This document shows, one piece after another, positions 45,157-54,994 of a DNA stretch of 64,000 nucleotides. Both the position numbers and the translations under genes were made by a program. The stretch lies in assembly GCF_000003195.3 (NCBI RefSeq), contig NC_012871.2:21148658-21212657 (forward strand), read 5' to 3'. The notes beneath the pieces were generated by a model. The model worked only from the letters and a program-made list of their open reading frames with translations. It was not told where the DNA came from and made no database searches. Source of the stretch: Sorghum bicolor (Eukaryota; Streptophyta; Magnoliopsida; Poales; Poaceae). Position 1 is the stretch's first letter. Each line of letters starts with the position of its first letter.

Positions 45157-46495
45157 TGTTGACACTTGCTAACACCACTTGAATACTAGGTTGTCATCCC
45201 CAGCATGACACTAGAGTGTACTATGGTATTTATACGCACACAGATAATCCGCAAGCGCACGGATACCGTTGAAGCTTTTACCCGGTTAAAGGTTTTATCG
45301 TATCCACAGGGAAACGGGAGAACTAACTATGCTCTAACTTAACCAAGATAAATAGATAAGTGTAAATAGGAAAGATGGTAGAATTGAATAAGAACAATAT
45401 TAAAGGTAAGATAACAGTGAGTGATAATATGGGAATAGAGAATAGAGCAATTCTAGTATATGGGCGATGGTAGCAGAATAGAGAGAATAACTATGGTTTC
45501 TCTACTTCAAAGGGGTATGTCTATGTCTGGGACGAACCACGTGATAAGAGTACACCACAAAGGATGCTTATCCTTAGGCCGATAAACCCTACCCGTCCTG
45601 AGAACGAGAGGTGGAATACAGAGGACCAACGTAACTGTCACCTACGCGGCCTACCACACGATCCAGCTAGACAGGGGATATCCACAAGTAATCTAGGTCT
45701 AAGCACCTCGCTTACACCTATACTACAACTCTAACCTAGAGCGTCCTATAGATTAGAATACTCAAAAGAGTTGTGAACCAGAACATAAATAATTAGTAAT
45801 TGCATAATGAATTAGAAGTAGATTACCAGAGTCATCCCATGAGCAAGCTTGATTAGAGCTTGATCATGACGAAGTACAACCGGAGGAAGAACCGACAGGC
45901 CGGCCTCTCCTCTAATCCTTCTTCGCTCTCCATCTTGCTACTATCTAGATCTACTCTAGTTTAGAGAAGAGAGGAGAGCTCTCATCTCTAAACCCTAGCT
46001 TTTGCTCTGTCTATGAATAATGAATAATGATCAAGGGGTGCCTCCTCTAGGGGCCAGGGGGTCTGGTTATATAGTCTTTTCAGATGAATATGGGCCGTCG
46101 GATCAAACCGACATTGATCGTGTGGTTTTCCTTGAAGTATTAGGTCGGTGGAGCATGATCCGCGAAGTTGAAGCTGATTGGTTACTGTAGCTGGGCGGGC
46201 ACCCAAGGGACTTGGGCGGGCGCCCTGCCCTCGGGCCCGATCGGCCTCCCGTTCGTTCCCGTGGCTTCTGGAGTCTTCTAGATGGTAGAAAATTGCGCGG
46301 CACGTTAATATCTCTATGTAAACCCGACGTGTGGGCCTTTCTTTCATATTTCCTGATAACCCCCTGCAGAAATAGACAAACACCAAAACTCATGGAATTA
46401 TGTCAGATAAAACCCTAAGTCTAGATGTTGATTTCATCTGGATCCTTTTCTTTGTTTATTTGATAATTAAATTTGATACTTAAGGACTGTCAACA
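45157..46495 (-). repeat. 3' LTR of TG3 (1,339 bp)
   Basis: The minus strand runs TGTTGACAGTCCTTAAG to TAGCAAGTGTCAACA. A TATA box (GACTATATAACC) is near 46066-46077, and the GC palindrome pair is near 46192-46230. The U3 frame 45988-46386 is open for 132 codons. Confidence 0.9.
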
Positions 46496-48700
46496 AACTC
46501 CCCCAAGCTTACCTCTTGCTCGTCCCTGAGCAAGGATAGACTCAGCAATGGATCAGAAGTTGTTGCAATATCTTAAAAATTTGACGGTACACATGCTTTT
46601 AAATAAGATCTCATCTCTGAGTTAGAGTAAACTGTCAAGAACTAAAACTTACTTACTTTACCTTTCACCATGGGACTTGTAACCGTCACTTCTGTCTTGA
46701 GTAGTTAAAAGATAGAACAGTCTAGCCAAGTGCCATGTCTCTTATTCTTGATCAGCTATAGCTCTGGAGTTTTTGCAGATTTTCAAATAAAACTTAGAGA
46801 TTCCTTGTATGACTCTCTAAATCTCTCTTTTGTGGTATTTCTGGATCTTTACGAAGGCAGTGATGGTATATGCCTTCTCTCAAGATATATGGTATTTGTG
46901 GTATAAGGCATAGTGACATTGTCTTCTCTCTCACCCTACTCTAATAAGTCTTTAATATCTGGAGCTCATAGGTGGGAGACAGCTAATACATACTTACAAG
47001 AAATTTATTGCATAGTCAAACCATGGATCCAGAGAAACAAGTCAATAAGTCAAATCAAGATGTGCATGTGTGGCGAATGAATGGTGTATGGTGATGATGG
47101 TGATAACAATGGTGGAAGTCTAATTCTACTTTTGCTCTTTTAAGGGGATACATACCTTCCTTGCTTTTTGAAACTTTATGAGGAGAATGAGATGCTCTTC
47201 TTTTTCTTTCCTCTCAGGTGGGTATCCTATACCCCTAATTCTACTGTCGGACACTTGTCCATTTTTACCTCTCATCTCACTTTTTCTTTCTTTCGAGGTT
47301 CCGGGCACTTGCCCCTTTTTATTTCCTCGTTTATTATTTTTTTTCTCTCCTCTTTTTTTTAGAGCACTCGTCTCATGAGATAATATAGCAAGTGGTAGTA
47401 ACAAGATAACTTGAGCATTTATTTCACAAGGGAAAACAGAAATATTTTTGGCTATTCTCTCCCGAATTAGGAGTAGAATATTTTTAGGTGGTTCTGGAGA
47501 TGGACATAGATGGATATATGTGGATGGTACTTCCGGAGTAGAAGTAGCATATATGAGTGAACGTGCAAGTGAATCTTGATTTAACCACATGACAAGCTCC
47601 TAAGGGTCTACACAGCTTGACCACACTCAATGCTCATAAGCAGTAAAAAGTAAATATATGGTTCATAGTCTAATAAGCATGTATACATGGCTGTGGTAGG
47701 AATTTAAACTCTCATCATACAGGAACTCATCATGCAATATTTTAAAGATTTTTTCAAAGATAAAATTCTCCAGAATTCTAGCATCTTTAAGAACAGATAA
47801 ACAGCAGCTCAACCTTCCCATATCATATCCGTTAACAACTTAGATTTCAGATCAAGTTTTCATCCCACAAGTTTAGATCTAGAGCAAGCTTTCAATTATA
47901 ACAGTTATGTCTAAACTTGAGAGAGAACTTCAAATTTATAAATTAGGCAGAGCAACTATTCATCATATCCATGCTAGAGTTTTATTATTAAGATTCAGAT
48001 TAGCATAGCCACATTATTTATTTATTAAACACACTAAGCAAAAGATATATATATATATAAGCATGAAATATTTATTTGGTTTTTCATAGTTTATGTATTT
48101 TAATATTCTAATATAATATAAGTATAAAGATAGGTAGAAATACTTAGCGAGATAAATGGGGGCGCTCTCCCCCAAGCTGAATTTTGACGTAATTTCTCTT
48201 GATGTAGCTAGCAGGTGGCAGAGGTGTATTTGAAAGTCAGCAGCATTCTGACAGCGATTAGAATGTCCTCCGTCTGCTAGTCTTCTTGATTCTTAAATTC
48301 AGTGGAGCTCAAATGGACAACAAAGCTTGTGGAACTAATTAAGTGTTAGCATAAATATCTAGCCTTCATCACGTTGAGCTTCCTCAACAAATATTACTCC
48401 CTGTTTTTATATTTTTTTATTTTATAAAGCGAAAAAGAAATATTTATTTTATTTTTATGCCACCACAGTGAAGGTACTTATGGGTTTTATGCCACTCGTA
48501 TACTCACATGGGGCTTAGTATTTTTTTTAACATTTTTATTTTCTTTTCAAGATAACATGATTAACTAATAATCTATTTAAGGAAAGTAAATAATTAAAGG
48601 GAAAAGGGAATGCAGAAAGGATAAATATGGATAACTACTGATCTTACCTTTCGGCGAGGGTTCAATGTTTTAAGTCTTCTTAACAAGACTTCTCAGCGTG
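46496..48700 (-). other. Conserved 3' non-coding region of TG3
   Basis: The polypurine tract is at 46496-46510. The region aligns with 16885-19061 and 27794-29990. The hairpin and second polypurine-like tract are at 48158-48179, and the post-ORF hairpin is at 48672-48691. No ORF. Confidence 0.6.
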
Positions 48701-49736
48701 TTCATTCTTCAGGTGCGTCATTTGATTCAGGTGCGGACCTTGACGTCTGCACCTCTTCGTTTGCCCAGCAGTTCGAAGTGCAGCGTTGGCAGTATCCTGC
48801 TCACTGTGTTTGTGCTCGTAGATCCAGGTCCTTCACTTGGTAGAGTCTGAGAGTTATAAAACTCCTCCATGTTTTGCTCGAAGTGTACCTGCTCATAGAG
48901 ACAAGGCAGAGATCAAGTGCATGGGTCCTGTTGGTGGAAAACACCAACAGAACCTAAAGTGTATGTGTTCTTCTCTAACCCTAAGCATAGTGAGCAAGAC
49001 AAAGTTGATGGATGAAAAGTTCATGAGTGTAGCACTTATAACATTTGTCAGATCAGATCGCTCAACCTTATGGAAAGATAATTTATCTATGTATATGTCT
49101 TTTTCTTTATATCTCTCAATGATTGAATGTGTAACATTTTAGCTAATCATGTGGGATCATGGAGATAGTACTAAGAACAAGGATTAAAGGACTAAACATG
49201 TTGAATCCGTTGGGTTGGTTAATCTAGAGTTGTAAATCATACATGTTTGTCTCTTTTATTTATATGAACGCCAAAACCAAGAAGAAGCTTATAAAAGTGA
49301 TAGTCAAGTACCTTAAGATGTTACCTTGCTTGAAGAGTGATGGTACAGTATCACCTTGTGGAAGCTTTCCTTTCTTAGTGGTTGTGCATCGTGTTTGTGG
49401 CACCCTCTATGGATCATCTCTCTATGATGAATGAGCTATGTCCTTCTTGTGCAAATTGTTAAACTTCATGTGTCACTTTCTTCGTCTCTTGTGCTTGTCA
49501 TTCATCCGATCTTCTTGCTCCAATCCTGTAAAGGTTAGTGACAAGAATACCCGAAGGAATATTTTTACAATTATCCTTATATGCTCAATACACAAGGTAA
49601 TGTTGCAAATAATTAAAAGCTCATGTTACGATCTGATCAGTGCTTATTTTAAGACACTAAGCTTGTCCTTGGGAAACCATCAATTTATGTCGGCAAAGTG
49701 GTTTCCCTTCCAACGCTGACCTATATCAAGATCAAC
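48701..49736 (-). other. TG3 region downstream of gag, no gene recognised
   Basis: It has no counterpart in TG1 or TG2 that I can see. Plus-strand frames at 48837-49142 and 49438-49719 are antisense to the element and look fortuitous. Confidence 0.35.
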
Positions 49737-51106
49737 TCAACGAGATCTGCAATATTTATTATAGACATATGCATCGACAACCGCCCTTTTAAAGTTTTTA
49801 TAAATAGAAAGGAAGAGGGGGTTGGAGATCTCAAATGTGGTGATGTTGGAGAGACCAATTGATTGGGAAGATGTTGCATATGAGCATGGAGTAAACAAAG
49901 TGGCTATGAAATAAATTCCATGCTCATTAATATTATCTTCGTCTCCAATCTGAATGTTCGGAGTTTCTCCTGGATTGGTCTCACCTATGTCCTCTTCTGT
50001 AGTTGGATGAATATCATCTTCAAAGGGAGTCAAGAACTCACCATTTGAAATTGAACCAAAGTCAGAATTCATTAAGGCTTCTTCCTTATCCATCCATTCT
50101 ACACATTCTAGCCATTTAGAACTTGTGATCAGGAAAGGGGAGGTGTTAGAATTTTCAATATGGCTTAGCTCTCCTTCACTTGATATGTCATCCTCGACTT
50201 CTTCATAACAGGAACCAGGACATTCTCTAAGAGAATCATTATTGCGAGGATTTGAATTATCCCTGCTTGAAGGTCTCTTATGGAACCAGAAGTCTAAACC
50301 ATCAGCATCTGAAAGATTTAAGGTCGGAATTCCTTCCTCCCTTGGAGAATTTTGGGGTATTGATGGTTTAGGATCGATAGCTAAAGTTTGAAATTGAAGT
50401 GGTTGTGATCTGGCTATCGAAACTTCTTCTTCTTGTCTAGGAACTGGTTCTGTCTCTTTCTCAGGGATATAAAAGCTAGGAGACTTTCCACTTAATAAAT
50501 CAATCAAATTCCAAGCTTCACTAGCAGGTAGGTGATAGAAGGATCCTCTAGAGGCTATATTTAAGGTTTGCTTATTTTCCCCACTAAGGCCCTCAAAAAG
50601 TGAATTAGAAGAACTTCTTCTGAAATAGAAAGCTTTGGGCCAGTGAGAGTAAGGTTAATAAAGCGGTCCCATGATTTGCTAAGAGATTCTTCTTCCAGTT
50701 GTCTGAAAGAAATAATCTCACACCGAAGTTCTGCCACTTTAGAGATTGGAAAATATTTTAAAAGAAAACTATTATGTAACTCCTTCCAATCTCCATGAAC
50801 ACTCCCTACTTTGAGTTTGTACCAATGTCTAGCTTTTCCCGTTAAAGAGAACGGAAAGAGCTTCCATTTAAGGGTCTCATCGGACATTCCTTCTATGCGA
50901 AGGAGGTCACAGACTCGATAAAACTCTCTTAGGTGGGTGTATGGGTTTTCCTCACTTTCTCCCGAGAAAGGTTGTTTTTGGACAAATTCTATGTATTCGG
51001 GGTCTATCTCAAAACTAGATGCTATGATAGGCTTTGAAGATTTTGGTGGTTCGAGATGTGTGCCCTTAGGTCTATGAAATTCATAGATAGACATGTTTGA
51101 ATTCAT
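49737..51106 (-). pseudogene. TG3 gag, capsid domain plus acidic C-terminal region, one frameshift
   Basis: The ATG at 51106 opens a 181-codon frame with a capsid domain: QPFSGESEENPYTHLREFY, LFPFSLTGKARHWYKLKVG, FLLKYFPISKVAELR and LSKSWDRFINL. Near 50590 the frame breaks. A one-base loss in the short C run at 50590-50592 would explain why the reading resumes in another frame (NIASRGSFYHLPASEAW, then the 256-codon stretch 50507-49737). That second part is acidic and Ser/Pro-rich with no domain I know. Capsid motifs differ clearly from those of TG2. No zinc knuckle or protease. Confidence 0.68.
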
Positions 51107-51245
51107 GATAGACCAGAGATCAAGGATTAGATAAGAAGAAAGAATAGCAGAGATAAGGCAAAAGATAAAAGGAAAAGTATATATATATATATTTTATTTT
51201 TTTAGAAAATGATTAAGCTAGTTCGTAGTCAACTCAGCAACCGTT

Positions 51246-51263
51246 TCCCCGGCAACGGCGCCA
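51246..51263 (-). other. Primer-binding site of TG3 (tRNA-Asp type)
   Basis: Identical to the TG1 site; eight bases separate it from the 5' LTR. Confidence 0.85.
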
Positions 51264-51271
51264 AAAATGCT

Positions 51272-52610
51272 TGTTGACACTTGCTAACACCACTTGAATA
51301 CTAGGTTGTCATCCCCAGCATGGCACTAGAGTGTACTATGGTATTTATACGCATACAGATAATCCGCAAGCGTACGGATACCGTTGAAGCTTTTACCCGG
51401 TTAAAGGTTTTATCGTATCCACAGGGAAACGGGAGAACTAACTATGCTCTAACTTAACCAAGATAAATAGATAAGTGTAAATAGGAAAGATGGTAGAATT
51501 GAATAAGAACAATATTAAAGGTAAGATAACAGTGAGTGATAATATGGGAATAGAGAATAGAGCAATTCTAGTATATGGGCGATGGTAGCAGAATAGAGAG
51601 AATAACTATGGTTTCTCTACTTCAAAGGGGTATGTCTATGTCTGGGACGAACCACGTGATAAGAGTACACCACAAAGGATGCTTATCCTTAGGCCGATAA
51701 ACCCTACCCGTCCTGCTAACGAGAGGTGGACTACAGAGGACCAACGTAACTGTCACCTACGCGGCCTACCACACGATCCAGCTAGACAGGGGATATCCAC
51801 AAGTAATCTAGGTCTAAGCACCTCGCTTACACCTATACTACAACTCTAACCTATAGCGTCCTATAGATTAGAATACTCAAAAGAGTTGTGAACCAGAACA
51901 TACATAATTAGTAATTGCATAATGAATTAGAAGTAGATTACCAGAGTCATCCCATGAGCAAGCTTGATTAGAGCTTGATCATGACGAAGTACAACCGGAG
52001 GAAGAACCGACAGGCCGACCTCTCCTCTAATCCTCCTTCGCTCTCCATCTTGCTACTATCTAGATCTACTCTAGTTTAGAGAAGAGAGGAGAGCTCTCAT
52101 CTCTAAACCCTAGCTTTTGCTCTGTCTATGAATAATGAATAATGATCAAGGGGTGCCTCCTCCAGGGGCCAGGGGGTCTGGTTATATAGTCTTTTCAGAT
52201 GAATATGGGCCGTCAGATCAAACCGACATTGATCGTGTGGTTTTCATTGAAGTATTAGGTCGGTGGAGCATGATCCGCGAAGTTGAAGCTGATTGGTTAC
52301 TGTAGCTGGGCGGGCACCCAAGGGACTTGGGCGGGCGCCCTGCCCCCGGGCCCGATCGGCCTCCCGTTCGTTCCCGTGGCTTCTGGAGTCTTCTAGATGG
52401 TAGAAAATTGCGCGGCACGTTAATATCTCTATGTAAACCCGACGTGTGGGCCTTTCTTTAATATTTCCTGATAACCCCCTGCAGAAATAGACAAACACCA
52501 AAACTCATGGAATTATGTCAGATAAAACCCTAAGTCTAGATGTTGATTTCATCTGGATCCTTTTCTTTGTTTATTTGATAATTAAATTTGATACTTAAGG
52601 ACTGTCAACA
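51272..52610 (-). repeat. 5' LTR of TG3 (1,339 bp)
   Basis: It pairs with 45157-46495, with equal length and about 1% difference by eye. Confidence 0.9.
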
Positions 52611-53389
52611 GGCCCCTGACCCCTAGAGGAGGCATCCCTTGAAACACTAATTCATTAGTTTGAGAGAGGATCAGGTGAGGGAGATCCCTTAAAATGATCT
52701 CCTCCCTAGAGCCTAGCATTCAACAGAGATCGAGAGAGTATAGGGTGGAGGAAGAGTTGAAGGAAGCCTAGCCTATTGGTGTCTCCTCTCCAGTTGTACC
52801 TACGGGATCAAGTCTCCTCGCCTGAGGATTGGTTCTAGGATCATTCAGCAATTCAACTTCTAATACTAGTAACTTCATTGTTATTATTGCTCTTTGGTTT
52901 ACAAGTTTACTTTATTCGCTACCGGTAGAAGAGAGTAATCATTTGTAGCGTAAGCGTGGTGCTTGGGCTAGGAAAACTCGTAGATACTCCCTATCTGGCC
53001 AGAACGTGGTAGTAGTGGGGGAAGTGATAGTCCCTTTATTGCCTTCGTAGCCCACTTTTCGTCAAGGTAGGTCTTAGTGTGCCGGGGTTAAGCATCCTCT
53101 ATGGTGTCTCTTTTCCTTAGGTGTCCCTCATAGAGCAATAGTCGCAAAGCTTGCCATAGGATGGAAGAAGACTTTTGGAGTAATCCTCTCTATATCACTC
53201 ATATCTCACTATCTTGTCTGTACCTTAGGGGTTAAGTATAGACTTGGGTTAGTCATCTGCATGTTTTCTCCTAGCGGATAAATAAATAACGATACTTTGG
53301 AATATCTCCCGGGTGAAGTGCTCACCGATATCTGTGTGCTTGTAGATTATTTCTCTTTGATTCTTTCATGTGCGTATCTAGTATCAACA

Positions 53390-54991
53390 ATGTTCAAGCA
53401 GATTCCATGGTTGCCATGTGTGGTTATTAAGAAAGTTGCCTATGTTTGCTCTTTTCATTTGGATGGCAATCACCAACGATGATTACTAATCATTTCATGT
53501 TTGATTAAAGTAAGCTGAGGCATTTTTTATTTGCCTATGATGTCAAATTTCTTTTGTTTACCCTCTTTTCAAAGCCAACCATCTATGAGGTATGAAGGAT
53601 CAATGATTTGTTTGCATACAAACCGTAGATCTTCAATGCCACACACATGCTTTGTTTCTACATGCTTGGTTGACTGAGGCAAAACTAATATATTGAGTTC
53701 TTTTAGCTATTCATATACTGAGTGAGGCTTTTGTGTATGTTAGTTTGTTTAAATGCCTATGATGGTAAGAAAATTGGTCAAAGAAATTGAATGCCATTAG
53801 CTTGTGAGATATTGATGGGTGCTTCTTCTCTGTTTTGTCGTTGACATGATTGTCATCAAATCATGAGACACATCCATTCCCATGTAACACCTTGCTTATG
53901 ATGAGGTGATGGCTGGGATGGACATGTCTCATGCTTCCATGACTGTCATGATCTTGGTTTCCTTCTATCTGTTTGAAAGGTTCAGCTGCTGCCATATTTT
54001 CTATTCTATGCAATGTTTGTTCCTTATACTCCAAGCTCATGGCGATGACAAAAACTTATATCATATCTGAGGCAAGTTGATTCAATATTTCATATTCTAT
54101 GTAGTGTTTGTATTTGGCAATGATAACAACACTGAGGCCGACCCAAACTGATATCTTCATTGTCTTTGTATGATGCTTCAAGGGTGCAATGACTTGGTAT
54201 GTTGTGTACCACGGTAGGCATCCTAGGATCTATGCAACCTAGGCAACTTGTCATGGCTAAGTTTATGGTTTTCCAATCAGCTGCTACAAAAGGTTTCCAA
54301 TGTAAGAAGAAGTCGTTGCATCTTTGCTTGAGTTCACGGGTTGTGAAGATGAGAAAAATATCGTGCACCCTTCCTCAAAGGGAGCGAGGAAGATGAGGCC
54401 ACTGTTATTTGTTGTTGTGGTCATGCAGTCTGTTGCCTTGTTGGTTCTAACTTGGTTTGTTGTTTCTCGTTGTTACAAATGCATGTGATCAAACTGGAGG
54501 TGCCTCTGATGGTTTAAATTTGCCTATGATGGTTTCACAATGCCAAGAAACAATCGATGTAAGCATAATGACCTTGTTGAGGAACTGTGATCATTTTGTT
54601 TGTTGTTTAGAGTTCTATCTTATGTTGTAAGGGTTAATAATGTCATTCGAAGCTCCAAGGTCATTGTGCATGAAAAGGTTGAACTAAACTGAGGCAAATC
54701 ATGGTTGTTTTCCTACTACGTTTCATGTTCTCTTGAAATTGGGGGTAACCACACCACAACCATGTAGTGGTGCTGGCACCTCTCTTTGTGTAGGTAGCCA
54801 AACACAGGATGTGGCACAACATCATCCATAAAAACCATCCGGTTGGGGAACCAATCATAAACATGCTCATCCTGTATGAACACGAAAATAGAAACCAAAC
54901 ACAAGCACTTGTATCATCCCAGCACTGCCAAACCAGGCCTGGATGACCCCTCCATCCCAGACGGCCAAGCTTGGGCCAACTAATCATGCCC
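53390..54991. other. Right-hand non-coding part of Harbinger element Q
   Basis: No transposase text. It is AT-rich with short spurious frames and ends in the inverted repeat GGCCAACTAATCATGCCC. Confidence 0.4.
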
Positions 54992-54994
54992 TTA

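Larger units (their letters stand above)
45157..52610 (-). mobile_element. TG3: pol-less LTR retrotransposon with capsid-type gag
   Basis: 7,454 bp. Both LTRs are exactly 1,339 bp (45157-46495 and 51272-52610) and differ at about 15 sites by eye. The TSD GGCCC is at 45152-45156 and 52611-52615. The tRNA-Asp primer site is at 51246-51263. It carries one gag reading (51106-49737) with a frameshift, no polymerase or integrase, and the shared 2.2-kb 3' region. It inserted in solo LTR R in the opposite orientation. Confidence 0.92.
44773..53389 (+). mobile_element. Solo LTR R (about 1.16 kb, TSD ATGTT), split by TG3
   Basis: The outer pieces 44773-45156 and 52616-53389 form one LTR that starts TGTTGATGGTAGATAAG and ends TCTAGTATCAACA. 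It is flanked by ATGTT (44768-44772 and 53390-53394). Its TATA box (GGCTATATAAGC, about 45138-45149) lies just 8 bp before the TG3 insertion. It belongs to the same broad LTR family as the TG elements but in plus orientation. Confidence 0.82.
39252..54991 (+). mobile_element. PIF/Harbinger DNA transposon (element Q), holding two further insertions
   Basis: The terminal inverted repeats are GGGCATGATTAATTG (39252 on) and, inverted at the right end, GGGCATGATTAGTTG (ending 54991). They are flanked by TTA (39249-39251 and 54992-54994), the 3-bp TSD typical of PIF/Harbinger. It carries a DDE transposase in two exons and a downstream Myb/SANT-like ORF, both broken. Without nested LTR sequences (40576-42096 and 44773-53389) the element is about 5.6 kb. 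It split the RT gene of chromovirus P cleanly. Confidence 0.82.
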
